This document shows, piece after piece, positions 23,957 through 33,291 of a stretch of 64,000 bases of DNA. Below the pieces are notes generated by a model. The model was not told where the DNA came from and did not search any database. It was given only the letters and a program-made list of their open reading frames with translations. Where the stretch lies: positions 2,266,142 to 2,330,141 of the forward strand of contig NZ_CP085524.1 of assembly GCF_004353525.1 (NCBI RefSeq). The letters run 5' to 3'. The translations under genes and the position numbers were made by a program. Numbering within the stretch: the first letter of the stretch is position 1; each line of letters begins with the position of its first letter. The stretch comes from Zhaonella formicivorans (GTDB taxonomy: Bacteria > Bacillota > DUOV01 > Zhaonellaceae).

Positions 23957-26407
23957 TTAGTCGTTATCGATTACTAAGTATTCGATAACACCATCTTTAG
24001 CTTTCAACTGAACTACTATGTCATCAGTTGCAATGCCACTCAGACCAATAACATTTACTTCATCATCAGTTACATCGTAGATAACTGAATCAGAGTTAAT
24101 AGTGTACCAAACATTATCAATTTCGACCATGTTGGCAGAGCTATTAATCTTGGTAACCGCTTTAGTTGGGCTGAATACACTGTAAACTGCTTCGTTAGCA
24201 GTCTTACCATCAACTAAGGTGTAAGATACAAGACGATATTTAGTTAAGCCTGGATCTGCATCGGCTTTAACATTGTATGTCTTGCTTTCACCTTTAACGT
24301 TTAAGGTAATGGTGTAACCATCTTTATTATAGCCACTACCAGTGTAGATAGCATACATGGTAGAAGAAGCTAAAGCTGTCCGGTCTTTAACAACGATATA
24401 CTTGACAACGCCATCTTTAACATATGCATAAGTATCAACTAAGGTCTGGCCGTCATCAATATAGCTATACAGCGAGGAGAAGCTAGAGGTTACAGCTTTC
24501 TCTTCTAAATCATCATTGTAAACTCTAAAGACAACAGTATTGTTGTTAGCAGTTAACCAAGAACTGTTATAGTATACTCTAGTATTGTCCTTAACATCTG
24601 TAATATCAAGAGTCATGGCACTTGCAAGAGATACTACCTCAAACTTGTCAATAGCACCATCACTGTCTAAAGTGAACTTAACAAGAGCATAATCATAAAC
24701 ATCACTTGTTACAGCAGTTTGTGCTAAATCAGCAGAATCATCAGTGACAAGATAAGAAACTTTTGTTCCATCAGCAAGCAGGAATCTTAGATAATCATTA
24801 GTTCCTGTACTGCTCGGCACATCGGGTAATCTCTTGATTAATAAAGCGTATTTATAAGAGTCTTCAGAGGTGTCAATATCACCAGCTAGATATACTGGGC
24901 TGTTAGGATTAATTCCAAAGCCAAGTACTACATTCTTACCGATGAAATCTTTGGCATCGCTCAACTGCATTGTTGTAGCATTGAAGTCATCACCGTTATC
25001 TGTAGACCAAACGCCGGAGAAGTCATACTTCTTGCCATCAACTTTGATTTGTGTAACATCTGTGCCACTAAATTTCGAAACAGATTCAAAGGTGCCTTCT
25101 ACTTTTTTGCCAATTACTACAAAGTAATTGTCTACATCATAAACGCTACCAAAATCATAAACAATATCATTTTCCTTGATGTCACTGAAATCTACAAATT
25201 TGCCGTCTTTAACTACTACATAGTTATAGTCATCAGCATCCTCATCTAAATTCCAGTCATCGCCACGCTTAGCTGTGATTTTCAATTTTGCGGCGTCAAC
25301 GGACTTAACAATAGCGTCTTTCATGTTAGCAAGTGTATCAACATCAATTGCTCTTAAACCGACTACTTTACCATCTTTATCAAGAGTCAATTTAATAACA
25401 TCGGCTGCAGCAACGCCCTCTTTACTAAAATCAACAACTTCATCTTTGTAAACAATACTAGCGACTGCGTCTTTGCCAAACTTATAAGTCTTTTCGTCAG
25501 AACCAACTTTAATCTTGATGCTGGCATTCTCAGCAATGCTGTTAACTGTTGAAACGTATACGCCTTCAACTACTGAAGAACCGTCTTTAACTTCTACGTA
25601 GCTAATCTTGCCATCAGTCAAAATATACTTCACATATTTATCTTGTAAGCCAGCTGCGTCAGCTGCGCCGACGATTTTAGCATCAGCAGTCATTTCGATG
25701 CCATTAAGCTTTATTTTGCCGTTAACTTTAGTCACAGACTTAACAACTACTTTGTCTACGACTGTTCCACTGTCAAAGTACTTGCTCAAAAGAGTATCAG
25801 CAGACTCATTGAATTTATCATTGTCTTTATCGTAAGAAACAATCTTGGTTTCCAATGTTTTAGAAGCGAATTGGAACACATCGCCACGAACAGCAGGAGC
25901 TTTAGCATCGAAAGCTACATCTTTAGTAATTTCTAAAGCAGCAGCTTTAACGAGATAATCTACTGGCCAATCACCAGGTAGGTTATCATTATACCCTAAG
26001 ATTTTCATTAACATAGTTACGATTTCTCTGTAGGAAACAGGATCGTTCGGACGGAAAGTACCTTGTGGGTCACCTTTAACCCAACCTTGAGCAGCGGCTA
26101 AGTTAATCCAGCCTGTGTACCACTCACCAGGTTTAACGTCGCTGAACTTAGAAGGAGTGCTCTTTAAGAGTTCAGCAGCATCTTTCATTCCGGTTGATTT
26201 AGCTAAGATTACTGTAATTTCAGCGCGGGTAATGGTTTTGTCAAGACCAAGTCCTCCACCAGGATAGCCTTCAATAACGCCTAAGGATAGAAGTTTGTTG
26301 CCGGCTTTTTCAGCAGCTGTCGGCTCGGCTGCCATTGCTGGAACTGCGATGCTGAAGAGGAAAGCCAGTGCAACGATTAGAGAGATGATTTTTCTCATCT
26401 TCTTCAT
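23957..26407 (-). CDS. S-layer homology (SLH) domain surface protein
   Basis: 816 residues. Signal peptide about 1-27 (KIISLIVALAFLFSIAVPAMAA). SLH repeats fill about 30-190 (EGYPGGGLGLDKTITRAEIT; SDVKPGEWYTGWINLAAAQG; RPNDPVSYREIVTMLMKILG). The long rest is Asp/Val/Lys-rich, beta-like and without cysteine, typical of S-layer proteins that form the outer lattice. SLH domains anchor to pyruvylated wall glycan. AAGGGGG precedes the start. It ends with a strong terminator and probably is monocistronic and highly expressed. It is a possible acceptor of the glycan made by the leg operon, which is speculation. Confidence 0.85.
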   Translation of the reverse strand: MKKMRKIISLIVALAFLFSIAVPAMAAEPTAAEKAGNKLLSLGVIEGYPGGGLGLDKTITRAEITVILAKSTGMKDAAELLKSTPSKFSDVKPGEWYTGWINLAAAQGWVKGDPQGTFRPNDPVSYREIVTMLMKILGYNDNLPGDWPVDYLVKAAALEITKDVAFDAKAPAVRGDVFQFASKTLETKIVSYDKDNDKFNESADTLLSKYFDSGTVVDKVVVKSVTKVNGKIKLNGIEMTADAKIVGAADAAGLQDKYVKYILTDGKISYVEVKDGSSVVEGVYVSTVNSIAENASIKIKVGSDEKTYKFGKDAVASIVYKDEVVDFSKEGVAAADVIKLTLDKDGKVVGLRAIDVDTLANMKDAIVKSVDAAKLKITAKRGDDWNLDEDADDYNYVVVKDGKFVDFSDIKENDIVYDFGSVYDVDNYFVVIGKKVEGTFESVSKFSGTDVTQIKVDGKKYDFSGVWSTDNGDDFNATTMQLSDAKDFIGKNVVLGFGINPNSPVYLAGDIDTSEDSYKYALLIKRLPDVPSSTGTNDYLRFLLADGTKVSYLVTDDSADLAQTAVTSDVYDYALVKFTLDSDGAIDKFEVVSLASAMTLDITDVKDNTRVYYNSSWLTANNNTVVFRVYNDDLEEKAVTSSFSSLYSYIDDGQTLVDTYAYVKDGVVKYIVVKDRTALASSTMYAIYTGSGYNKDGYTITLNVKGESKTYNVKADADPGLTKYRLVSYTLVDGKTANEAVYSVFSPTKAVTKINSSANMVEIDNVWYTINSDSVIYDVTDDEVNVIGLSGIATDDIVVQLKAKDGVIEYLVIDND

Positions 26408-26712
26408 TACTTTTAAATCCCCCTTTGATTTTTTGTCTCTTTTTGTGATAAAACTTGGTGTTTTGAAGATTAGTTTAGCGCTATGCGGTGAATCACTCCC
26501 TTCACTTTTGGTTTTATTGCAATTAACCTAAAGGCAACGTCAGCTGTCAGCTATCAGCTGTCAGCCGTCAGCAATTAAGAAAGATTGCTAAGTCTTAATC
26601 GCTCACGGCTAACGCCGTAGTGACTTATGTGATATTTTTCGTTTTCAAAGAACAGATTTCCTTTAGGCAGTAAAGGTTTTAATAAATTTTTAATGTGCAT
26701 TTACTTTACACA
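26408..26712. other. Leader region of the SLH-protein gene
   Basis: 305 bp without a gene. It should hold the SLH-protein promoter on the minus strand. It contains the first heptad array of the window (26539-26572). Confidence 0.5.
26539..26572. repeat. Heptad array (NTCAGCY)
   Basis: About five units (GTCAGCT GTCAGCT ATCAGCT GTCAGCC GTCAGC). This is the leftmost array in the window. Confidence 0.85.
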
Positions 26713-27450
26713 CTATTTACTACGCTGTTTTTTTCTGGTTTCTTGCATAATTTTCAGGGCAAATTTGGGCAATGCCAGCATCCTGCCAAAGCGGCGGGGT
26801 TCCTTGATGAGCCTGTAGAGCCACTCCAGTTTCATGTTTTGAAATATTTTGGGGGCTCTTTTTACTTTGCCGGCGATGACGTCGAAGCTCCCCCCTACCC
26901 CTATGGAGACGGGTACATTCAGTTCCTCCAAATGTTCCCGGATCCAGTACTCCTGCCTGGGAGCACCCAGGGCTACAAAGAGGATGTCGGGGTCTTTGGC
27001 CTTGATATCAGCCAAAAGGGCCGGCATTTCATTAGACGGAATAAAGCCGTTTTGGGTTCCCACTATCTTTAAATTTTTATATTTTTGCTTTAAATTTTCG
27101 GCAGCCAGCTCCGCTACACCGGGAGCGGCCCCGTAGAGGTAGATTTTCCAACCCTTGACGGCTGCTTCCTTAACTATCTCCAGCATCAAATCGATGCCGG
27201 TGACTCTTTCGGGAAGGGGATTGCCGAGTTTTTGCGAGGCCCAGACCACACCGGCTCCGTCGGGCGTTACCAGGTCCGCCGCATTTATTACTTCTTTAAG
27301 CTTTGGTTCATGCTGCGCCCGGTAAATTATTTCGGCGTTCAGGGTGATTATATGTCGGTGCTCTCGATTTTTAATGTACTCCTCGACTTTTTCCAGGGCC
27401 TGTTGCATTGTCACTTGATCAACTTTGGTCCCCAGGATGTCTACTCTCAT
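26713..27450 (-). CDS. WecG/TagA/CpsF family glycosyltransferase
   Basis: 245 residues. MRVDILGTKVDQVTMQQAL at the start, TPDGAGVVWASQKLG (about 81-95) and ALGAPRQEYWIREH (about 170-183) are the conserved blocks of the GT26 family. In Bacillus TagA adds N-acetylmannosamine to lipid-linked GlcNAc in wall teichoic acid assembly. The non-hydrolysing epimerase that would supply UDP-ManNAc is encoded at 52.5 kb, and LCP ligases follow here, so a role in a wall glycopolymer is likely. Confidence 0.9.
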   Translation of the reverse strand: MRVDILGTKVDQVTMQQALEKVEEYIKNREHRHIITLNAEIIYRAQHEPKLKEVINAADLVTPDGAGVVWASQKLGNPLPERVTGIDLMLEIVKEAAVKGWKIYLYGAAPGVAELAAENLKQKYKNLKIVGTQNGFIPSNEMPALLADIKAKDPDILFVALGAPRQEYWIREHLEELNVPVSIGVGGSFDVIAGKVKRAPKIFQNMKLEWLYRLIKEPRRFGRMLALPKFALKIMQETRKKQRSK

Positions 27451-27533
27451 AATGTAATACGCACCCCGCTTTTGCTTTCTTGCACTTTTTCGGAAAAAAT
27501 TTTTAAAACTTTTTCCGAAAACATCTCGGGTCC

Positions 27534-27871
27534 GTTGTCAGTTGTCAGTTGATAGTTGTTAGTTCTTAGTTGCAAGTATTCTTGTGGGGTCAATTTTCTA
27601 GAGATATGCAGCCATCAGCTATCAGCAAGTAGCCTACAGCTATCAGCTATCAGACGGTAGCTTTAAACCGGACAGCGGTATGGGGACACCTCTCATGCAT
27701 GTAGTATGAACGATGAGGAATGTCCCCAATTATACACTAGAGGAACGGGGACACACCCCGGCTAAGGAACGGGGACACACCCCTATGCAAGATTTATACT
27801 TGTTCGGGGAATGTCCCCGATTTAACACTTGTTCGGGGAATGTCCCCGATTAATTCTAGGAATGTCCCCGA
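27534..27871. repeat. Intergenic repeats: heptad arrays and CGGGGAATGTCCCCG palindromes
   Basis: T-form heptads at 27534-27575 and C-form at 27609-27654. From 27690 a second family appears: GGAACGGGGACACACCCC twice (27743, 27763) and TTCGGGGAATGTCCCCGATT twice in full (27804, 27833) plus a half copy that touches the stop of the LCP gene. No gene in 27451-27871. Confidence 0.8.
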
Positions 27872-28870
27872 TTAAAGCTGATTGCCGGCGTCAGAGGTCG
27901 TGCTTTCCGAGGATTCGGGTTCGGGCTGCACTTTACCGGTATAGATGTCCACCAGCTTCTTAACCTCTTCTTCGTCAGCCAGCCAGTAGCTGATGCCGCC
28001 GATGTATTCCGGTGTCCCCGGCAGCATGGTACCCTCGATAGCCGAGGTATCTGTTTTGCGCATAACATTGGCCAGGGCCAGCATTTCTTTCGTTGACAGA
28101 TTGGTCTTCACGCTTGCATTTACTTCGCTGACCAGTTTAGGCAGTTTCCAGACAGTGCTGAGTTTAATTGTTTCTTCTGCCAGCTCTTTTAAGAACTTCT
28201 GCTGGCGTTTTATCCTGGTGGTATCGTCGCCATCGCTACGGTAGCGGACGTAGCCCAGGGCATCGTGGCCGTTTAACCTCTGCAGGCCGGGCTGCAAATC
28301 GATGCCTTCTGCCTTATATAGCATCCGTTTCTCCACATTCATCTCGATGCCGCCTAAGGTATCGATGATCTTCTCGAAGTTCTCAAAGTTTACTTCCACA
28401 TATTTATCGATATCCACGCCTAATAAATCACTAACTACTTGGGCCGTAAGTTCGGGGCCGCCAAAGGCATGGGAATGGTTGAGTTTTTGTTTGCCGCGCC
28501 CGGGGATATCCACCCTGGTATCCCTGGGAATGGATAAAAGCTTGACATCGGGCTTTTTCAGGTCCAGAAAAGCCACTATGATGGTATCGGAACGGGCAGG
28601 TTCGTTACCCCGCTGGTCCACTCCCAAAAGCAGCACATTCAGGCGCTTGTCGTCGGGCAGTATTTCTTCGGAAGGCAGTTTTTCACCGCCGGAAGCATAG
28701 CTCTTATTTAACCACCACTCGGCAAAGCGGTAGCCGCCGTAAGTAAAGATTGAAAAGACAACAATCAGCATTATTATGGTAGGTATCCAGGGAATACCTT
28801 TTTTTCTTTTGATTCTTTTTTTGGGTTGGGACACATCGTACCAGAAATCGCTATCGTAATTGTCAGCCAT
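27872..28870 (-). CDS. LCP (LytR-CpsA-Psr) family wall polymer ligase
   Basis: 332 residues. N-terminal basic segment, one membrane helix (about 30-50), then the LCP domain (about 75-225) with LNVLLLGVDQRGNEPARSDT and LLSIPRDTRVDIPG, which carry the Asp and Arg residues that bind the lipid pyrophosphate. RYRSDGDDTTRIKRQQKF follows. LCP proteins move teichoic acid or capsule from undecaprenyl pyrophosphate to peptidoglycan outside the membrane. The C-terminus is a short Ser/Thr tail that ends inside repeat sequence. Confidence 0.9.
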   Translation of the reverse strand: MADNYDSDFWYDVSQPKKRIKRKKGIPWIPTIIMLIVVFSIFTYGGYRFAEWWLNKSYASGGEKLPSEEILPDDKRLNVLLLGVDQRGNEPARSDTIIVAFLDLKKPDVKLLSIPRDTRVDIPGRGKQKLNHSHAFGGPELTAQVVSDLLGVDIDKYVEVNFENFEKIIDTLGGIEMNVEKRMLYKAEGIDLQPGLQRLNGHDALGYVRYRSDGDDTTRIKRQQKFLKELAEETIKLSTVWKLPKLVSEVNASVKTNLSTKEMLALANVMRKTDTSAIEGTMLPGTPEYIGGISYWLADEEEVKKLVDIYTGKVQPEPESSESTTSDAGNQL

Positions 28871-29456
28871 TTTTAATCACCACCAAGCGCCCTGTAGGGG
28901 CGAGTTGTTAGTCACTAAGCCATCAGCTGTCAGCCTTCAGCCGTCAGCTTTCAGCTTTAAGCTTAAGCCTTCTGAGTTGTTAATCGCAAGTACTTCGCTG
29001 GAGTAGTCACCAGTCCCTAGTTGCAGGTATTCCTCTTGGGTCAGCGTTAGCCGGCAGCTATTCGAGCCAAGGAACGGGGACACACCCCTATGCAAGATTT
29101 ATACTTGCTCAGGGAATGTTCCAGAATGAATGCTTGTTCGGGGGATGTCCCCGAATTACTTCTATTTAGGCAGCATCTTATATAGTTATACTTCTATTTA
29201 TCGCAGATGGCAAGGCTTTTTTAGCTATCAGCGTCAGCCAGCAGCTGTCAGCCTTCAGCTATCAGCTATCAGCTTTCAGCTTTAGTCTACCTTCTTAGTT
29301 ATTAGCTGTAAGTGTTTCTTCCAGGTCAGTTACCGAGATACAAGGACACACCCTACCCAAGATATATGCTTTTCCGGGGAATATCCCCGAATAAATACTT
29401 ATCCGGGAATCGCCCCACTTACTTAATATATGAAGATTTTAATGTAACTGAGGAAT
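28871..29456. repeat. 586-bp repeat-filled intergenic region
   Basis: Heptads at 28903-28958 and 29222-29285. Between them lies a second copy of GGAACGGGGACACACCCC with TATGCAAGATTTATACTT (29072-29110), identical to 27763-27800. GGGGGATGTCCCCG follows at 29133 and a worn third copy at 29336-29427. No gene seen. Confidence 0.75.
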
Positions 29457-30065
29457 CTAAGGTGTTATTTTTATGGTTTTGGTCTCCTTTACCCACTCCA
29501 CTTTGGCGCCGAGGTTTTCGGAAACAAAGCGCAGGGGAACCAGAGTGCGGTTGCTTTTGATAACCGGGGGGGCATCCAGTTCCACAATAGTCCCGTTGAC
29601 CAGGGCGGCTTTGGAGCCAATTTGCAGTTCAATCCTGTTTTGTCCTGATTCAAAGGACACGGTTTTGGCCTCCCCTACCCAGCCCACTTTGGCGCCCAGG
29701 GCCTCGCCAATGAAGGCAAAGGGCAGCATGGTTGTGCCGTTATGTAAATAGGGCGCTGCATCCAGCTGAACTTCCTTTTCCCCTACAAAAGCTGTTTTGC
29801 TTCCGATCCGGAGCGTTATTGTTTCTTTTTTGACACTCTTTTGCCCCTTTACTTTTTCTTCCAGCTCAGCTACTTGTACTTTTAATTTATCTATTTCTTG
29901 CTGCAGTCCGCTTATGGCGCTATTGATGTAATTGTCCACGTAGCTCTTGGTAACTATAGGGTCGGCATCGCTGCCGGGCAGAGGCTGGTCTGCCACAGCA
30001 CTGCCTACAGCGTAGCCGAGGATAATCACGGCGAGACTAATTATAAAGAAACGCTTGATATTCAT
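29457..30065 (-). CDS. Secreted stalk-domain (copper amine oxidase N-terminal-like) protein
   Basis: 202 residues. Signal peptide about 1-25. A short coiled coil (about 45-75; LQQEIDKLKVQVAELEEKVK) leads to two stalk modules (about 85-140 and 145-202; ...LHNGTTMLPFAFIGEALGAK, ...KSNRTLVPLRFVSENLGAK). It shares the module with the protein at 10.3-11.5 kb, without TPR or acidic linker. Probably binds or spaces at the cell surface; no catalytic residues are seen. Confidence 0.8.
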   Translation of the reverse strand: MNIKRFFIISLAVIILGYAVGSAVADQPLPGSDADPIVTKSYVDNYINSAISGLQQEIDKLKVQVAELEEKVKGQKSVKKETITLRIGSKTAFVGEKEVQLDAAPYLHNGTTMLPFAFIGEALGAKVGWVGEAKTVSFESGQNRIELQIGSKAALVNGTIVELDAPPVIKSNRTLVPLRFVSENLGAKVEWVKETKTIKITP

Positions 30066-30652
30066 GCGAGTTTCTCCCTTCTATATTTCATCCTTAGTCA
30101 TTAGTCGTCAGCTATCAGCCAGCAGCCGTCAGCTATCAGCTATCAGCTGTCAGCCATCAGCTTTCAGCCAGCAGCTGTCAGCCAGCAGCCGTCAGCTGTC
30201 AGCTTTCAGCCGATTACAGTGTGGTATTCCTCTCTGGTCAGTAAGCCAGTAGTTCAAACTTTATTCTTGTATTGGGTATAAAGACAACCCCTTTTAGGCA
30301 ATATTAATAATGTCTTCGACAATAGTATTGAATTTCCTGTAAATATTCCTCTGAAATAGTTGGAAAATGGTTTAGAAATAAAGCGCAAAAATTTCTAAAA
30401 ATTTAGTTAAAAAGTATTGCACTAAATTTCACAATAAGGTATACTGTGATTAAAGAGGAGTATTTTTGTACTAGTAATCATACATGTGGATAGCGGATGA
30501 TGTAAAAGAATGTACCATATTTCACATGATCATCCATGGGAAATATCTAAAAGAGGAGTATAATTATAAATAAAAAGCTTTATTTTTATACATTAGCATG
30601 TACCGTATTTCACATGTATATATTAGGAACAGTTGTCGAAAGGAGGGGCATC
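30066..30652. repeat. Heptad array and duplicated leader
   Basis: A long heptad array (about 16 units, T-form then C-form) fills 30093-30211. From 30450 two similar blocks about 90-98 bp apart each contain AAAGAGGAGTAT (30452, 30550) and TGTACCATATTTCACATG / TGTACCGTATTTCACATG (30511, 30599). Confidence 0.75.
30417..30445 (+). promoter_or_regulatory. Sigma-A-type promoter for the small gene at 30653
   Basis: TTGCAC (30417-30422), 17-base spacer, TATACT (30440-30445). It gives a leader of about 200 bases that contains the duplicated blocks. Confidence 0.6.
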
Positions 30653-30814
30653 ATGAGAGGACACCTTAATCTTTTGGAAAGAGAGCGCAACGTCTTACTG
30701 GAAAAGTGGACTACCGCCAGAGGGAGCGAAAAGGCTAAGCTCCTGGTGAAAATAATGGATATTGATGAGCAGCTTGAATTAGGAAGGAAAAAAGAAAAGA
30801 AGAAAATCGGCTAG
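30653..30814 (+). CDS. Small charged protein, possibly Spo0E-like
   Basis: 53 residues from ATG 30653, with AAAGGAGGGG seven bases upstream. It is one helical hairpin (LNLLERERNVLLEKWTTARG, then KLLVKIMDIDEQLE). Spo0E-type phosphatases are of similar size with an SQELD motif; here MDIDEQLE is only loosely alike, so this is a weak suggestion. It has its own promoter, a long leader and a terminator. Confidence 0.5.
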   Translation: MRGHLNLLERERNVLLEKWTTARGSEKAKLLVKIMDIDEQLELGRKKEKKKIG

Positions 30815-30818
30815 GGAA

Positions 30819-30853
30819 GCTGTCAGCTATCAGCTGTCAGCCATTAGCCAGTA
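30819..30853. repeat. Heptad array
   Basis: About five units between the small gene and its terminator. Confidence 0.8.
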
Positions 30854-30859
30854 GAAACA

Positions 30860-30890
30860 AACGCGAGGCGGGTTTCCTCGCGTTATTTTT
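30860..30890 (+). terminator. Terminator of the small gene
   Basis: AACGCGAGG / CCTCGCGTT stem, 7-base loop, then ATTTTT. Confidence 0.85.
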
Positions 30891-30910
30891 ATGCTCTTTC
30901 GAGTCCGTTT

Positions 30911-31867
30911 TTACCGGGTTATTTCGTAGATGGTGTTTTGCAAGGGGTAGGTCAGGAGTTCGTAGTGTTTTTGGCCGCCGATGAGCTTTGTACGGCCAGG
31001 GAGGATGACTTTGGTGATTTTAGTGGTGTCAACTCCCCGGGCAATTTTGTAATGCAGCATGAGGTTTTTAGGGTTGATTTTAAAATCGGTGCTGACATAT
31101 TTTTTGGCGCTAAAAATAAGCCTGGGCAGGTCAATAAAAAACGTCCCGGGTTTGGTGAATTCCCGCATCAGGGCGCCCAAGATCTCTTGATCTTTGGGCC
31201 CTACTTTCATGGTAAAAAGGTCGGCTAAGTTCACCTTTTCCCCGTCGATGTAGATGGGGTCAATGAATTTTTCTATTTCGTCGAAGACGGCTCTCTGGAT
31301 CAGGATGTGGTAGGCAATGTGCACCTCCATCTCCTTTTCCAGCACCTTTTTTACCCCGCTCACCCCTTCCCGCCGGTATAATTGGGCAAAAGTGTAGCTT
31401 TCCCCAGGTACCAGGGAGAAAGTGGGGGTAAAAACAGCTCCCGACTGCATTTTATCCCGGTAGTTAATGCTGTACAGGGAACACATCAGGAGCTTGTCAC
31501 CGTCCACCCCCAAAAACAGCACATTGAGGTTATTGCTCTGTGTGTTGAGGTGTTTGTTTTCCGGTTCCGGTGTTAACTCCGCCTTGGGTCTGCCCGGTAG
31601 CGCTGTAAAGGAGGGGCTTGCCATTTGGTAAACCGGACCAGGGTCCCTATCCAGGGGAAGGTATTCCGGGGAAAGTTCGTAGGCATTTTCTTTTTGCCTG
31701 AATTCCCCAGCGTGGGAAAATGTAATCTGAGGGGAAACAGCAGGTTTGCTTTCCGGCTGCCTGAATTTAAGAAACAGCACTTGCGCGGCGATAAAAAGAA
31801 AAGCCACTAACACCCCGACGATAACGGGGGCAAGCAGCCGGTTTAGCTTACGGGACTTCTTCAGCAT
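30911..31867 (-). CDS. Divergent LCP-like membrane protein
   Basis: 318 residues with one membrane helix (about 12-32). NLNVLFLGVDGDKLLMCSLY (about 112-131) aligns with the LCP start (NVLLLGVDxR...SDT), but the Arg and SDT residues are missing. The rest keeps the LCP-like order (AYHILIQRAVFDEIEKFIDP; IYIDGEKVNLADLF). It probably cannot perform the ligase reaction and may be a regulatory or structural paralogue of the LCP protein at 27.9 kb. Monocistronic by position. Confidence 0.55.
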   Translation of the reverse strand: MLKKSRKLNRLLAPVIVGVLVAFLFIAAQVLFLKFRQPESKPAVSPQITFSHAGEFRQKENAYELSPEYLPLDRDPGPVYQMASPSFTALPGRPKAELTPEPENKHLNTQSNNLNVLFLGVDGDKLLMCSLYSINYRDKMQSGAVFTPTFSLVPGESYTFAQLYRREGVSGVKKVLEKEMEVHIAYHILIQRAVFDEIEKFIDPIYIDGEKVNLADLFTMKVGPKDQEILGALMREFTKPGTFFIDLPRLIFSAKKYVSTDFKINPKNLMLHYKIARGVDTTKITKVILPGRTKLIGGQKHYELLTYPLQNTIYEITR

Positions 31868-31888
31868 TCTTTCACCTCATACCTGGGG

Positions 31889-31949
31889 TCAGCCAACAGC
31901 TATCAGCCGTCAGCTATCAGCTTTCAGTTGTCGGCCATCAGCTCTTAGC
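31889..31949. repeat. Heptad array upstream of the LCP-like gene
   Basis: About eight units. The rest of the 223-bp gap to mbl (31868-32090) shows nothing else. Confidence 0.8.
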
Positions 31950-32090
31950 ATTCTGTCGTCGGATTTATAATTACTAATGAGCAATGGATACTGGTTCTAT
32001 AAGTCCACAAAAGCCATACATACAACTAAGGACTTACGACTGAAGCACTACGGTAGGATAGTATAACCTATAAAATTTTCTTTATTCACT

Positions 32091-33119
32091 TTATATAACT
32101 TTTTTCGACAACACGCCGCTTTTCTGCAGGACGTTGAGCATGCTGAGGGCTTTGCCGGTGCCTAACGCCACGCAGGAGATGGCGTCATCGGCCACATAGA
32201 CGGGTAAGCCTGTCTCCTCCTGGAGCAGGGTGTCCAGGCCGTCTAAAAGGGAGCCGCCGCCGGTCATTACAATGCCTCTGTTTATAATATCGGCGGAAAG
32301 TTCGGGCGGGGTCCTTTCCAATACTTCTTTCACCGCCCCTATTACAGCTTCCACCGGCTCAAACAGGGCCTGGTTAGCTTCATCGGAGGTGACCGTAATG
32401 GTTTTGGGCAGGCCGCTGACCAAATCCCGGCCCCGGATGTCCATGGAGGTGTTTCCCTTTTTGCCGGCAGGGTAAGCGGTTCCGATCTGGATTTTCATCT
32501 CTTCTGCCGTTCTTTCGCCAATCATCAGGTTATACTCCCGGCGGATGTAGCGCACGATGGCCTCATCAAATTTGTCGCCGCCAACCCGCAGGGACTTGGA
32601 CAAGACCACGCCTCCCAGGGACAGCACCGCCACGTCGGTAGTACCGCCGCCGATGTCCACTACCATGCTGCCGCTGGCTTCCGAAATATCCAAGCCGGCT
32701 CCCAATGCAGCGGCGAGGGGTTCTTCGATCAAGTAGGCCTGTTTGGCCCCGGCCTGCAGGGCTGCTTCCCTGACCGCTCTCTCTTCCACTCCGGTCACCC
32801 CGGAGGGTATGCAGACCATTACCCGGGGCTTAAAAAGGAATTTTCTGCCGCAGGCCTTATCTATAAAGTAACGGAGCATCCGTTCCGTTGTGTCATAATC
32901 TGCAATGACGCCTTCCCGCAACGGGCGAATGGCTACGATATTACCTGGGGTCCGGCCGAGCATCCGGCGGGCTTCCTCGCCTACTGCGATTAACTGCCCG
33001 GAGGTCTTATCGATAGCTACTACCGATGGTTCATTCAGGACTATTCCCTTGCCTTTCAGGTAAACAAGTACGCTGGCTGTACCCAAATCTACCCCGATGT
33101 CCATCCCAAAACCAAACAT
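32091..33119 (-). CDS. mbl: MreB-like cell-shape protein Mbl
   Basis: 342 residues, actin fold. GMDIGVDLGTASVLVYLKGK at the start (phosphate 1), VVDIGGGTTDVAVLSLGG (about 155-172, phosphate 2) and IVMTGGGSLLDGLDTL (about 288-303, adenosine) are present. It forms filaments under the membrane and guides side-wall synthesis. The position after spoIIID is the same as for mbl in Bacillus and Clostridia, which is why mbl is preferred over mreB. Confidence 0.9.
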   Translation of the reverse strand: MFGFGMDIGVDLGTASVLVYLKGKGIVLNEPSVVAIDKTSGQLIAVGEEARRMLGRTPGNIVAIRPLREGVIADYDTTERMLRYFIDKACGRKFLFKPRVMVCIPSGVTGVEERAVREAALQAGAKQAYLIEEPLAAALGAGLDISEASGSMVVDIGGGTTDVAVLSLGGVVLSKSLRVGGDKFDEAIVRYIRREYNLMIGERTAEEMKIQIGTAYPAGKKGNTSMDIRGRDLVSGLPKTITVTSDEANQALFEPVEAVIGAVKEVLERTPPELSADIINRGIVMTGGGSLLDGLDTLLQEETGLPVYVADDAISCVALGTGKALSMLNVLQKSGVLSKKVI

Positions 33120-33291
33120 TATCCCTGCTCCCTTCCCGAGTATGATTTATGTGAAAAGTATAGCTTGTCCGTTGGCAGAAGCTAAATCACTTTGAGCAGC
33201 TGAAAATAAAAAAACAAATATTGTTACAGATGGTAGATTTCGCTACAGCTGTATTTTATTCGCCAAAAAGAGGCAAATTCCTTTTATATCT

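Noticed and set aside
26539-26572. Heptad arrays considered as a CRISPR array
   Set aside because: Units are 7 bp and contiguous, with no spacers.
30055-30252. Frame encoding repeated SRQLSA-type peptides
   Set aside because: It is only a translation of the heptad array.
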